A DNA stretch of 60,603 nucleotides, taken from Thermoleophilaceae bacterium (GTDB taxonomy: Bacteria > Actinomycetota > Thermoleophilia > Solirubrobacterales > Thermoleophilaceae). A program made the position numbers and the translations under genes. Shown here one piece after another: positions 8,182-16,014 of the stretch. Numbering within the stretch: position 1 is the stretch's first letter; each line of letters opens with the position of its first letter. Below the pieces are notes generated by a model. That model ran no database searches. It saw nothing but the letters and a program-made list of their open reading frames with translations, and was not told where the DNA came from. The stretch spans positions 1 through 60,603 of the forward strand of contig JAICJV010000010.1 of the NCBI GenBank assembly GCA_025928265.1. Direction: 5' to 3'.

Positions 8182-8648
8182 TCGCGAGGCCGAAAGCCCA
8201 CGAGTGGGAGCAGCTCCACGACCTTGCGCCGAGCTGATTCGGAGCCGTCGTAGCGAACTCGCGTGAGCCTCGAGAGCACGCGGCGGAGGACGGGCGTGGC
8301 AACCCGATTGCGCTCCTCGTAACCAGCCAGCGCACGGGCGGCCTCCTCCGTGCTGAGCTCGCGCACCTGCGGGACAAACCGAAGCCGGGCGATCCGCACC
8401 TCGACAGGATCGTGTGCCAGCACATTTCTGTACCACTGAGACCCCCGCCCGAACCCGGACATCACAACTGCCTCGCGGGTCGTCTCATCCCATGCAATGA
8501 CCTCGAGGACGGTGCGGTACACGCGGCCAGTCCGACGGCCGCGATGGGCGAGTAACAGGAAGCGATGGCCGAGCAGCCAGCCGGCATCCATCGAGTACAG
8601 GGCCACCGGTGCCCTGAGCAGCCACTTCGCCAGGCGACCGGGCCTCAA
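8178..8648 (-). CDS. F420H2-dependent nitroreductase-like protein (Ddn/DUF385 family)
   Basis: 156 residues from a TTG start whose last two bases form the stop of the upstream F420 oxidoreductase gene (TTGA overlap); no ATG occurs until well into the domain. LLLAHRGRRTGRVYRTVLEVIAW and AVVMSGFGRGSQWYRNVLAHDPVEV are characteristic of the Ddn/DUF385 split-barrel family, which binds deazaflavin F420. The substrate is unknown; family members reduce nitro compounds or quinones. Coupling to an LLM-class F420 enzyme supports the F420 assignment and cytosolic or membrane-associated action. Confidence 0.85.
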   Translation of the reverse strand: MRPGRLAKWLLRAPVALYSMDAGWLLGHRFLLLAHRGRRTGRVYRTVLEVIAWDETTREAVVMSGFGRGSQWYRNVLAHDPVEVRIARLRFVPQVRELSTEEAARALAGYEERNRVATPVLRRVLSRLTRVRYDGSESARRKVVELLPLVGFRPRD

Positions 8649-9544
8649 GGTGCAAGGGCCGGGATGATCTCCCGGCCGATCAGTTCGACGTGGTCGAGGT
8701 CGCGATGCAGCAGGTTCTGGAGCATCGCGCGCTCCACGCCGGCGTCCGCGAGCTCCTTCAGCTGCTCGACCGCCGAATCCACGTCGCCTGTGATCCACGC
8801 GTCGGCGACGTCGGCGCTCCCGCTCCACTCCTCGAGCCTCTTCACGCGCGCGTCGTATTCGGTGCCGTCGGCGCCCACCAGCACGCCGGTCATGATCGAC
8901 AGCGGGAGCCGGTCGTCGAGCCGCTCGCGCAACTCGCGGCAGAACTTCGCGGTGGGGAAGACGGTGTTGTACTCGTCGGCGTAGGTGGCGGCCAGCCGCA
9001 CGCTGCGCGCGCCGCCGCTGCCTCCGATGATGAGGCGCGGTCCGGGCCGCTGCACCGGCTTGGGGAGCGCGTCGAGCTGCTCGACGCGGTAGTGCTCGCC
9101 GTCGAAGGAGAACGGACCGTCGCCCCACTGGCCGCGGATGATCTGGAGCTGCTCCTCGAGCACGTCCATGCGCGTCCGGGTGTCGTGGAACGGGAAGCCG
9201 TAGGCGCGGTGCTCCGCCTCGAGCCAGCCCGCGCCCAGCCCGAGCTCGACGCGGCCGCCGGAGACGTGGTCGGCGGTCACGACCGACTTCGCCAGCACGG
9301 ATGGATGGCGGAAGCTGGTGGGGGAGACCATGGTCCCGAGCCGGATCGTCTCGGTGCGCGCCGCGAGCGCGTTCACGGTGGACCACGCGTCGAGCGAGCC
9401 GCGCTCGGTGCGGCCCATCACCGACAGGTAGTGGTCGGAGCGGAACAGCGCGTCGAAGCCGCTTCGCTCGGCGGTCTGCGCGAGCGCCACCCAGTCGTCC
9501 CAGGTCACGTCCTCCTGGCCCTCGATCATCAGGCAGATCCGCAT
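8645..9544 (-). CDS. LLM-class F420-dependent oxidoreductase
   Basis: 299 residues, a luciferase-like TIM barrel of usual size. The start MRICLMIEGQEDVTWDDW is typical. SDHYLSV, GTMVSPTSFRHPSVLAKSVVTADHVSGGR and ELGLGAGWLEAEHRAYG are hallmark segments of F420-dependent LLM proteins. The likely reaction is hydride transfer with F420 to an unknown substrate. It is preceded closely (11 bases) by a HAD hydrolase gene on the same strand and overlaps the following DUF385 gene, so the three form a probable operon. Confidence 0.9.
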   Translation of the reverse strand: MRICLMIEGQEDVTWDDWVALAQTAERSGFDALFRSDHYLSVMGRTERGSLDAWSTVNALAARTETIRLGTMVSPTSFRHPSVLAKSVVTADHVSGGRVELGLGAGWLEAEHRAYGFPFHDTRTRMDVLEEQLQIIRGQWGDGPFSFDGEHYRVEQLDALPKPVQRPGPRLIIGGSGGARSVRLAATYADEYNTVFPTAKFCRELRERLDDRLPLSIMTGVLVGADGTEYDARVKRLEEWSGSADVADAWITGDVDSAVEQLKELADAGVERAMLQNLLHRDLDHVELIGREIIPALAP

Positions 9545-9555
9545 GTGGGAAAGGA

Positions 9556-10203
9556 TTACAGGAGCGTTTCCGGGGTGAGCTCGTCGAGCGAGTCGAGCAC
9601 CACGTCGGCCACCGCGAGCGCGTCGTCCGACGGCGGGTAGCGGCTGTCTGGCACGGCGATCACGTTCATCCCGGCCGCGTGCGCGGCGAGGAGCCCGTTG
9701 GTGGCGTCCTCGACAGCCGCCGCTTCGGCCGGGTCCGCGGCGAGCCGGCGCGTGGCCTCGAGGTACACGTCGGGCGCCGGCTTGCCGCGCGCGACCTCCT
9801 CGGACGACACGACCACGCGGAAGCGCTCGCGCAGGCCGGACAACTCGAGCGCGAGTTCGATCAGGGGCCGGTTCGCCGACGACGCGACCCCCAGCGGGAA
9901 CGCGGCCGCCATCCGCTCGACGGCCTCGGCGGCGCCCGGCATCAGCCGCAGGTGGTCGCGGTAGACGGACTCGAGCCGCTCCACGACCGCGCGCGATATC
10001 TCCTCCGGCGGAAGCTGGACGCGCAGCTCGTCGTGCAGCCACCTCGACCACTCGGTCGAGCTCATCCCCATCATCTCCTGCTGCGCGGTGTCGCGCCAGC
10101 GGCCGCCGTTCTCGCGCGTGATCGCCTCGCGTGCCTCTGCCCACAGCTCCTCGGAGTCGATCAGGACGTTGTCGAGGTCGAAGACCATCGCGGCGATCGG
10201 CAT
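9556..10203 (-). CDS. HAD-superfamily hydrolase, beta-phosphoglucomutase/phosphatase-like
   Basis: 215 residues, HAD subfamily I with a helical cap. Motif I is FDLDNVLIDS: both aspartates are present, but the usual Gly of DxDG is Asn. Motif II is VASSANR (Ser), motif III has Lys in RGKPAPDVYLEA, and motif IV is VEDATNG. These support phosphatase or phosphomutase chemistry on an unknown sugar phosphate or similar small molecule in the cytosol. It is the first gene of a probable three-gene operon with the LLM and DUF385 genes. Confidence 0.88.
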   Translation of the reverse strand: MPIAAMVFDLDNVLIDSEELWAEAREAITRENGGRWRDTAQQEMMGMSSTEWSRWLHDELRVQLPPEEISRAVVERLESVYRDHLRLMPGAAEAVERMAAAFPLGVASSANRPLIELALELSGLRERFRVVVSSEEVARGKPAPDVYLEATRRLAADPAEAAAVEDATNGLLAAHAAGMNVIAVPDSRYPPSDDALAVADVVLDSLDELTPETLL

Positions 10204-10285
10204 GGGTGGCAGTATCGCGGCTTGCGCTTAGGCCGCCCGTTATCGGGGAAGACGAGGTTCACCCCTTATCTAGGAGACTTAGCGA

Positions 10286-10576
10286 ATGATCTCGTACCTG
10301 ATACTCAGCGCCATCATCGGCCTCGTGATCGGCGCGCTGGCCCGGCTGGCGCTTCCTGGCCGCGACCCGATGGGCCTCTTCACCACGATGCTCGTGGGCC
10401 TCGCCGGCTCGCTCGCCGCGAGCCTGGTCTACGCGGCGCTGTTCCACCGCAACGGCGGCGGGTTCCTGCTCGCGGTGCTGTTCTCGACGGGCATCGTGTA
10501 CGTCATCCGGCGCTCGCGCGGCGGCTCGCTCACGCATCCGGGGCGCGACCCGCGCGCACGCGGCGCCTGGCGCTAG
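10286..10576 (+). CDS. GlsB/YeaQ/YmgE-type (transglycosylase-associated) small membrane protein
   Basis: 96 residues with three hydrophobic segments and the family pattern IIGLVIGALARLALPGRDPMG, followed by a second helix (TMLVGLAGSLAASLVYA) and a third (FLLAVLFSTGIVYVI). The basic tail is unusual in length. An AGGAG stretch about 9 bases before the ATG supports the start. Members are stress-associated inner-membrane proteins of unknown mechanism. The next gene begins within or just after its stop, suggesting coupling. Confidence 0.82.
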   Translation: MISYLILSAIIGLVIGALARLALPGRDPMGLFTTMLVGLAGSLAASLVYAALFHRNGGGFLLAVLFSTGIVYVIRRSRGGSLTHPGRDPRARGAWR

Positions 10577-10584
10577 GCGGTCCG

Positions 10585-10863
10585 CTGCGCCGGCTGCCGC
10601 TTCTCCTCCTGGCGGTCGTCGCGCTGGCGGGCTGCGGCAAGACGACGATCGACGAGAAGAAGGCCGAGGACTTCGTCCGGTCCTGGTTCGACCCGCCGGC
10701 GCGGTCCGCCAGCTGCCCGAGCGGCGTGGAGGCGAAGAAGGGGGCCACGTTCACCTGCACGGCGGTGGCCGTCGACGGGCAGCGCTTCCGTGTGACCGCG
10801 CACATCGTCGACAGCGGCGGGCGGATCCAGATCAGCTCGAGCGATGTGACGCCGGCGGGCTGA
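10585..10863 (+). CDS. DUF4333 lipoprotein (non-canonical start)
   Basis: The frame contains a lipoprotein signal (RRLPLLLLAVVALAGC), a short linker and a DUF4333-like domain with two cysteines (SCPSGVEAKKGATFTCTAVAVDG, then FRVTAHIVDSGGRI). There is no ATG, GTG or TTG in frame between the lipobox and a long upstream stretch that is clearly not coding. The nearest candidates are CTG at 10585 or CTG at 10567, the latter overlapping the previous gene's stop. I chose 10585. It is predicted to be exported and anchored by the lipid-modified Cys. It overlaps the end of the convergent gene at 10832. Confidence 0.7.
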   Translation: MRRLPLLLLAVVALAGCGKTTIDEKKAEDFVRSWFDPPARSASCPSGVEAKKGATFTCTAVAVDGQRFRVTAHIVDSGGRIQISSSDVTPAG

Positions 10864-11770
10864 CGACTTCGAAGTCGCTGCCGTGCACCCTGCCGAGCTG
10901 GTGCAGGTCGTCGTTGTTCCAGCCCCTGCTGGGCGCGCCCGAGATGAACCAGTTCGAGCCGTTGTCGGCGACGATCATCCCGTAGCGCTTGAGCGCGTTC
11001 AGGACGATGCGCGACTGGCGCGGGAAGTGCGAGGTGTCGAAGCTCGCCTTGAGCCGGAAGCGCAGTCCCATCGGCGGGAGGTTCGGATCGGTCAGGTCCG
11101 ACGCGAAGTGGCGGGCGGGGTAGACGTACGCGCGGCGCGTGCGCTCGACGGTGAAGCGCAGCGCGTGGTCGATCGAGCCGCGCTTCACCTCGTCGAAGCG
11201 CGCCAGGCCGGGCAGGATCGGCAGGCCGGCGGCGTCGGCTGAGGTCCATCCGGCGGGCCGCAGGTGGTTCGACCGCAGGTTCCAGATGGCGCCCGAGCCG
11301 GCCTTCCAGCCGCTACCTGATCGGTAGAGCGAGTAGAGCTCGTAGAGCTTGCAGCGGCTGCGATCGACGATGATCGCGTGACGGTCGCCGGTCGACTTGC
11401 GGCCGCCCTCGATCGGCACATTGCGCGGGATCGGGTACGGGCCCCTGTCGGACTCGTCCGCATACCCGAACTTGACGCGGTAGGAGTGCTGGTGCCTGCC
11501 CACGGTGGTGTACGGGATCCCGATCGGGCCGCCGCCGTAGAGGCCCGAGCCGAAGTCGGGGTGGACGGGGTCGCCGGGGCCGATCGCCCGCACGATCGCG
11601 GCGGAGTCCTTCGCGACGGGCAGCTTGTCCACCCGCTGGTTCCACGCGTTGCTGCGCGGAAAGAGCGGGCAGTGCTTCGCCTGTGGGAGGCGATGGGCGC
11701 TGCCGGTTCCCACTGCGGCCACGATCGCCGTCGCGGCCACCGCGATCCCCAGGACGAGCTTCGCGCGCAC
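10832..11770 (-). CDS. Secreted protein of unknown function
   Basis: 312 residues. The signal peptide is clear (LVLGIAVAATAIVAAVGTGSA). The mature region begins with CPLFPRSNAWNQRVDKLPV and contains GSGLYGGGPIGIPYTTV, DRHAIIVDRSRCKLYELYS, HLRPAGWTSADAAGLPILPGL and NGSNWFISGAP. These blocks are conserved-looking, but I cannot tie them to a characterised enzyme. Two cysteines in the mature part may pair. It is divergent from the GH26-like gene (83 bases between starts), and its 3' end overlaps the DUF4333 gene by 32 bases. Confidence 0.82.
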   Translation of the reverse strand: MRAKLVLGIAVAATAIVAAVGTGSAHRLPQAKHCPLFPRSNAWNQRVDKLPVAKDSAAIVRAIGPGDPVHPDFGSGLYGGGPIGIPYTTVGRHQHSYRVKFGYADESDRGPYPIPRNVPIEGGRKSTGDRHAIIVDRSRCKLYELYSLYRSGSGWKAGSGAIWNLRSNHLRPAGWTSADAAGLPILPGLARFDEVKRGSIDHALRFTVERTRRAYVYPARHFASDLTDPNLPPMGLRFRLKASFDTSHFPRQSRIVLNALKRYGMIVADNGSNWFISGAPSRGWNNDDLHQLGRVHGSDFEVVSPPASHRSS

Positions 11771-11853
11771 GGCGCGAAAGGCTAGAGGTCTTCGTGTTGA
11801 TTGTTCGTACCCCTAGGGAGGTATATGGGAGGAGGTCAAACGGGTCGATACGG

Positions 11854-12879
11854 GTGATCGTGCGTCTCGCCGCCGCCACGTTCGTCACCGCCGTGACGCT
11901 CGCGCTGCCGAGCGCCGCCCCTGCCACACCGCTGCTGCCCCCGGCCGGCCACGTGTTCGCGGGCGTCAGCGGCGGCTACGACACGGCGAGCTTCCAGCAC
12001 GAGACCGGCCGCCACCCGGCTGTCTTCCAGTTCTTCAGCGCCTGGGGCGGTTCGCTCGAGTACATGTTCCGCGGCGCCGAGCAGTCACGCGCTCGGCTCA
12101 TGATCCACATCTCCACGCTGCGCTCGAACCGCGAGGTGATCACCCCGCGCGGCATCGCGCAGGGACGTGGCGACTACTGGCTCGTTCGGCTTAACAGCCG
12201 CATCGCCGACGACGGCCAGCCGGTCTACATCCGGCTGATGGCCGAGATGGACGGCCACTGGAACCCTTACTGCGCCTACGACGCCGCCGGTCACTCCCGC
12301 GGGCCCGCGCACACGACCAGGCAGTTCCGCCGGGCGTGGCGCCGCACCGTGATCATCCTCCGCGGCGGGCCGGTTCCCGAGCTGAACGCCAAGCTGCGCA
12401 GAGAGGGCCTGCCGCCGGTCGAGACGGGGCGGAAGGAGCTGCCGCGGGTGAAGGTGTCGTTCCTCTGGGTGCCGCAGGTCGAGGGTGCTCCGGCGACGCG
12501 CGCGAACTCGCCGCGCGCGTACTGGCCGGGCGCGAAGTACGTCGACTGGGTCGGCACCGACTTCTACTCGAAGTTCCCGAACTTCAGCGGCCTCGAGAGC
12601 TTCTACCGGCAGTTCCGCGGCAAGCCGTTCGCGTTCGCGGAGTGGGCGGTGTGGGGCGCCGACAACCCCGGCTTCGTGCACCGCCTCTTCTCGTGGGCCC
12701 GCTCGCACCGGCGCGTGCGCATGATGCTCTACAACCAGGGTGTCAAGACCGCGGGCCCGTTCAGGCTTCGCCACTACCCGCGCAGTCGCAAGGCGCTCCG
12801 GTCGGAGCTGCGTGCGGGTCGTTTCGCGCAGTTCGCGCCCGAGTACCGCCGCCAGAACTCGGGTAGGACCGGAGCATGA
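11854..12879 (+). CDS. Secreted glycoside hydrolase, GH26-like
   Basis: About 341 residues from GTG 11854 (GTG 11860 is an alternative); a signal peptide follows (LAAATFVTAVTLALPSAAPA). The fold resembles a TIM-barrel beta-mannanase type. RLMAEMDGHWNPYCAYD matches the acid/base Glu region of GH26, FLWVPQVEG and VDWVGTDFYSKF are barrel strands, and FAEWAVWG has a Glu suited to the nucleophile. The substrate is probably a beta-glycan, but this is inferred. A strong GGAGGAGG lies 18 bases upstream, a longer spacing than usual. Its stop overlaps the ATG of the next small gene (ATGA). Confidence 0.78.
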   Translation: MIVRLAAATFVTAVTLALPSAAPATPLLPPAGHVFAGVSGGYDTASFQHETGRHPAVFQFFSAWGGSLEYMFRGAEQSRARLMIHISTLRSNREVITPRGIAQGRGDYWLVRLNSRIADDGQPVYIRLMAEMDGHWNPYCAYDAAGHSRGPAHTTRQFRRAWRRTVIILRGGPVPELNAKLRREGLPPVETGRKELPRVKVSFLWVPQVEGAPATRANSPRAYWPGAKYVDWVGTDFYSKFPNFSGLESFYRQFRGKPFAFAEWAVWGADNPGFVHRLFSWARSHRRVRMMLYNQGVKTAGPFRLRHYPRSRKALRSELRAGRFAQFAPEYRRQNSGRTGA

Positions 12880-13058
12880 CCCCGCAAGAAGAATCAGATC
12901 AGCTGCCCGAGGAGCAGCCGGGCAGCGCCGGCGGCTCCCAGGACACGCCCGGGAACGAGCGCCCGGAGGCCGACGAGAACGAGGGCGGCGGCGACCGCTC
13001 TGGCGACGAGACAGAGGGCCAGGGGACGGGCAATCCCGGCAACGCCGGCAGTGGCTAG
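12876..13058 (+). CDS. Small acidic, Gly/Glu-rich disordered protein
   Basis: 60 residues, nearly all Glu, Asp, Gly, Pro, Ser, Gln and Asn, with no hydrophobic core and no signal, so predicted to be intrinsically disordered. Its ATG overlaps the stop of the GH26-like gene (ATGA), and third positions keep the local G/C bias; these are the grounds for calling it. It ends four bases into the convergent DUF72 gene. Function unknown. Confidence 0.55.
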   Translation: MTPQEESDQLPEEQPGSAGGSQDTPGNERPEADENEGGGDRSGDETEGQGTGNPGNAGSG

Positions 13059-13786
13059 ACCTTCAGGCGCCTCCGCATCCAGAGGGCGTTGTTGATCGCG
13101 AAGCCCTCCCAGTCGTTGTTGAAGTAGAGGTAGACCTCGGTGCTGCGGCGCCACTGTTCGACGCGTTTCGCCCAGGTCTCGAGCTCGGTCTCGGAATAGT
13201 TGCCCCTGCGGCCGCGCCGCCCGTAGTGGAAGCGCACGAGCGTCCAGTCGGTGGTGATCTCGTGCTCGACATGCGGTCGGCTCGGGTGGTCGCCGATCGC
13301 GAGCGCCACGCCGTAGCTGCGCAGTAGCTCGTACACCTCCGCCGTGAACCACCCCGCGTTGCGGAACTCGACGCAGTGGCGGCCGGGCGGCAGGTGCTCG
13401 AGCAGGTTGCAGAGGCGCTCGTCGTCGCGCTTGAAGTTGTCGGGAAGCTGCCAGACGATCGGCCCGAGCTTCGGGCTGTCCGCGAGCGGCCCGATGCTCT
13501 CGTAGTAGCGCTTCACGCTCTGGTCCATGTCGCCCAGCCGCTTGATGTGGGTGAGGTAGCGGCTCGCCTTGAGCGCGAACTCGAAGTCGCCGGGCGTCTC
13601 CTCCACCCAGCGCGCGACCGCGTCGGGGCGGGCGAGGCGATAGAACGTCGAGTTGACCTCGACGGTGTTGAAGCGGCGCGAGTAGTACTCGAGCCAGTTG
13701 CGCTGGGCGCAGCCCTTCGGGTAGAAGCGCTCGCGCCAGTCCTTGTACTGCCAGCCGGAGCAGCCGATGCGGACTCGCTCCGCCAC
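13055..13786 (-). CDS. DUF72 protein (TIM-barrel, YecE-like)
   Basis: 243 residues from GTG 13786. It starts RVRIGCSGWQYKDWRERFYP and continues with YYSRRFNTVEVNSTFYRL, FALKASRYLTHIKRL, LGPIVWQLP, HCVEFRNAGWF, WTLVRFHYG and VYLYFNNDWEGFAINNA. These blocks define the DUF72/YecE family, a TIM barrel of unknown reaction. It is predicted to be cytosolic. It is preceded at 5 bases by a small membrane protein gene on the same strand. Confidence 0.9.
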   Translation of the reverse strand: MAERVRIGCSGWQYKDWRERFYPKGCAQRNWLEYYSRRFNTVEVNSTFYRLARPDAVARWVEETPGDFEFALKASRYLTHIKRLGDMDQSVKRYYESIGPLADSPKLGPIVWQLPDNFKRDDERLCNLLEHLPPGRHCVEFRNAGWFTAEVYELLRSYGVALAIGDHPSRPHVEHEITTDWTLVRFHYGRRGRRGNYSETELETWAKRVEQWRRSTEVYLYFNNDWEGFAINNALWMRRRLKV

Positions 13787-13791
13787 GGCGC

Positions 13792-14028
13792 CTACACCAT
13801 CGTGCGCTTGTCGGCCTCCGAGAAGTTCACCTTCTGCGCACGCGCGTCGTGGCGGAAGCGCTTCATCTGCATGACCTTGCGCTGCCGGTCGAGGCCCTCC
13901 TTGCCGATCACGGCGCCGAGGAAGATCAGGACGAACGGGATGCCGAGGAAGATGCTGGCGAAGTTCAGGACCGAGCCGACGATGGCGCCGACGATCAGGA
14001 TGACGAGGATGGTGATTGCGATCTGCAT
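13792..14028 (-). CDS. Small membrane protein, two predicted spans
   Basis: 78 residues: two adjacent hydrophobic helices (IAITILVILIVGAIVGSVL and IFLGIPFVLIFLGAVIG) followed by a basic cytosolic tail (GLDRQRKVMQMKRFRHDARAQKV). No family recognised. Its stop lies 5 bases before the DUF72 start, so the two are probably cotranscribed. A long hairpin lies just upstream at 14049-14120. Confidence 0.75.
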   Translation of the reverse strand: MQIAITILVILIVGAIVGSVLNFASIFLGIPFVLIFLGAVIGKEGLDRQRKVMQMKRFRHDARAQKVNFSEADKRTMV

Positions 14029-14048
14029 AGGGGCCGCAGTCTACGTGT

Positions 14049-14120
14049 AGCAATCGAATCGGTCCCGCTCGGCCGGCGCGTGAGGGTCCCGACCCGGCCG
14101 ACGCGGACCGCTCGATTGCT
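14049..14120 (-). terminator. Long imperfect hairpin (terminator or structured RNA element)
   Basis: Outer arms AGCAATCGA (14049-14057) and TCGATTGCT (14112-14120) pair perfectly. Inner arms TCGGCCGG (14069-14076) and CCGGCCGA (14094-14101) also pair, and the bases between the arms pair with small bulges (GGTCCCGC against CGCGGACC). It sits directly after the stop of the gene at 14126-14650 and before the start of the gene at 14028. No T-tract follows. Confidence 0.6.
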
Positions 14121-14125
14121 CGGGT

Positions 14126-14650
14126 TCAGGGTTCTCTCTCGCGGTTGCCGCGCTCGACGTCCTCGCGCGTCTCGAACGTCTCTTCGATCTCGTCGCCGGA
14201 GCCCTCGACCACGGGTCGCGCCGCGGGGTCACGCGGGAAGCTCTCGTCCGCGGCGGCCAGCTCGTCGACGTTCCCGCCGATCGAACCGGCATCGCCGGCG
14301 GCGGCCTTCTCCTGCTCGCGCACGAGCGGATCGTCATCGGATGTGTCAGGCATGAGCGCTCCTTCTGGGGGACCGTGCTCGGGCTCGTTCAGCGCGCTGC
14401 CCGGCTGCGAGGCCGTGGGCGGCGCGTCGACCACGTCGGCCGCGCTGCTCGGCGGCCCTCCCGGGCTGCGCGGCTCCTGCGCCAGGCCCTCGATAGGCGG
14501 CTCGTAGCGCTCGCGCGGCTGCTCGTCGCCGCCACCCGGCGTGACCGTGTCGACGGCGCTCTTGACCGCCCGTGCGGCCTCGCGCCGCTTGACGACCGCG
14601 GCCAGCACGCCGGCGGCGCCCGCAAGGAAGAGGAGCGGCTTGAGTCTCAT
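14126..14650 (-). CDS. Membrane-anchored acidic disordered protein
   Basis: 174 residues. A short N-terminal hydrophobic helix (LKPLLFLAGAAGVLAAVV) with a basic KRRE flank looks like a membrane anchor. The rest is low-complexity, rich in Pro, Glu, Asp, Ser and Ala, with no domain (for example DTSDDDPLVREQEKAAAG). ATG 14650 is chosen because it sits at the anchor; upstream sequence in this frame overlaps the divergent metalloprotease. Function unknown. Confidence 0.7.
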   Translation of the reverse strand: MRLKPLLFLAGAAGVLAAVVKRREAARAVKSAVDTVTPGGGDEQPRERYEPPIEGLAQEPRSPGGPPSSAADVVDAPPTASQPGSALNEPEHGPPEGALMPDTSDDDPLVREQEKAAAGDAGSIGGNVDELAAADESFPRDPAARPVVEGSGDEIEETFETREDVERGNREREP

Positions 14651-14699
14651 GGTTTCTGGCGTACCCAAGCGACCCGCCGCGAAACCGCGCGTAGGCTGG

Positions 14700-15278
14700 A
14701 TGCAGATGGACTCGATAAGACCCGTTCTCCGTGCCGCCGCGATCGCCGCGTTCACCGTCGGCCTCGTGCTGATGCTGGTGAACCCGCCGTCGCTGTCCGG
14801 CGCGGGCGGGCTCGTCACGTGGATCGTGGCCGCCGTCGCCTTCGTGCTCGTGATGGCCTGGGGCACCCTCGCTCTCATGGGCCATCAGTCGATGAGCGAG
14901 CGCGAGTTCGACCGCCTGGTCGCGCGCTCGGAGAAGCTCGCGCGGTATCCGCAGCGCGCCGAGGAGGCCACGGAGTTCGAGCTGCTGGTGGCCGACGCGA
15001 TCGATCGCCTGCCGCCCGAGTTCCAGAAGCTGCTCGAGACCACGGCGGTGGTTGTCGCCCACCATGGCGCGTCGGAGCACGCGTACGGGCAGTACTTCGG
15101 CGGCAACCTCACGCGCGGCGACTACGAGCACCGCATCGTGCTCTTCCAGGACACCCTGGAGCGCGACTTCGGCTGGGACCGCGACGTCCTCCGCGCCCAG
15201 GTCGAGCGGACGCTGCGCCACGAGCTCGCCCATCACCTGGGCTGGGACGAGGGCGGCGTCCGCGGGCTCGGTTTGTGA
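14700..15278 (+). CDS. Membrane-anchored zincin-like metallopeptidase (DUF1025/PF06262-like)
   Basis: 192 residues from ATG 14700 (ATG 14706 is equally possible). Two N-terminal hydrophobic helices (about 9-32 and 40-62) precede a cytosolic or extracytosolic domain. It has AIDRLPPEFQKLLETTAVVV, EHRIVLFQDTLERDFG and the zinc motif LRHELAHHLGWDE (HExxH), as in the minimal zincin family PF06262. The membrane anchor is an addition to the usual soluble form. Substrate unknown. It is divergent from the disordered membrane-anchored protein gene. Confidence 0.83.
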   Translation: MQMDSIRPVLRAAAIAAFTVGLVLMLVNPPSLSGAGGLVTWIVAAVAFVLVMAWGTLALMGHQSMSEREFDRLVARSEKLARYPQRAEEATEFELLVADAIDRLPPEFQKLLETTAVVVAHHGASEHAYGQYFGGNLTRGDYEHRIVLFQDTLERDFGWDRDVLRAQVERTLRHELAHHLGWDEGGVRGLGL

Positions 15279-15341
15279 CCGAGGGTCCCGGCTCCGCCCG
15301 CCGCGCTGGCCTGCGGCGAGCGGAGCGCTGACCCGTCGTTC

Positions 15342-15644
15342 CTAGATGGCCTCGATGGTTCCCGCGGTGAGTGCGATGGCCACGGCGTGCGCGCGCGTCC
15401 GAGCGTCGAGCTTGCGCATGGCCGCCTTCACGTGCGAGCGCACGGTGTGCGGGCTGAGGAAAAGGGTGGCTGCGATGTCCTCGGTCGCGTGGCCGCGGGC
15501 GAGCTCGCCCAGCACGGCGCGCTCGCGCTCCGAGAGCCGGTTGGCACGCTCCGCAAGCTGGCGGCGGGTGCGAGCCTTCTCGATGTCTATGACCTGCCCG
15601 CCGGATGCGTAGCCGGCGATGGCGGGGGAGTGGATTGCGTTCAA
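15342..15644 (-). CDS. LuxR-type HTH protein lacking a receiver domain
   Basis: About 100 residues from TTG 15644, which has a GGGGCAC stretch upstream; other in-frame starts lie far out in Arg-rich non-coding-like sequence. The N-terminal 35 residues are short and featureless, followed by the LuxR HTH (RLSERERAVLGELARGHATEDIAATLFLSPHTVRSHVKAAMRKL). The tail (DARTRAHAVAIALTAGTIEAI) resembles that of the response regulator at 1086-1712. Predicted to be a DNA-binding regulator without a sensing domain, possibly working by dimerising with other LuxR proteins. Confidence 0.78.
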   Translation of the reverse strand: MNAIHSPAIAGYASGGQVIDIEKARTRRQLAERANRLSERERAVLGELARGHATEDIAATLFLSPHTVRSHVKAAMRKLDARTRAHAVAIALTAGTIEAI

Positions 15645-15874
15645 GTGAGTGCCCCTGACTTCGTTGTGACGCCAAGCTACGGCCGCCTCGGCGCCTCCGC
15701 CAGACGTTTCGACGGGGTGCCGGGTGGCGTGGCGGGCGCCGGGGTGGTGGCGGTTGGACGGGCGGTTGATTCGGCCCCTGTCGCGACCCGCTCGGCGCGC
15801 CGCCCTACCGCGCTGGACGCACCTGCGCAATAGATCGTCCGTCCACCCCGTCCGGGCTAACCTTGGCGCGTCAC

Positions 15875-15964
15875 GGAGAGGTGTCCGAGTGGCTTAAGGA
15901 GCGCGACTGGAAATCGCGTGGGCGGGGTTGACCCGCCTCGAGGGTTCGAATCCCTCCCTCTCCG
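15875..15964 (+). tRNA. tRNA-Ser (anticodon GGA)
   Basis: A 90-nt class-II tRNA with acceptor stem GGAGAGG/CCTCTCC and discriminator G at 15964. It has a D-arm GTCCGAGTGGCTTAAGGA, anticodon stem GCGCGA/TCGCGT with anticodon GGA at 15909-15911, a long variable arm (GTGGGCGGGGTTGACCCGCC) and T-loop GTTCGAATC. It decodes UCC/UCU. No encoded CCA. Confidence 0.96.
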
Positions 15965-16014
15965 CTCTCTCCTTGGGGGGCGAATCTCGCCCACCTTGCT
16001 GCTTAAGCGTCGGT

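Noticed and set aside
9301-10863. 520-residue open frame ending in the DUF4333 domain
   Set aside because: Only the last 90 or so residues look like a protein; the rest is Arg/Ala/Gly-rich sequence antisense to the LLM and HAD genes.
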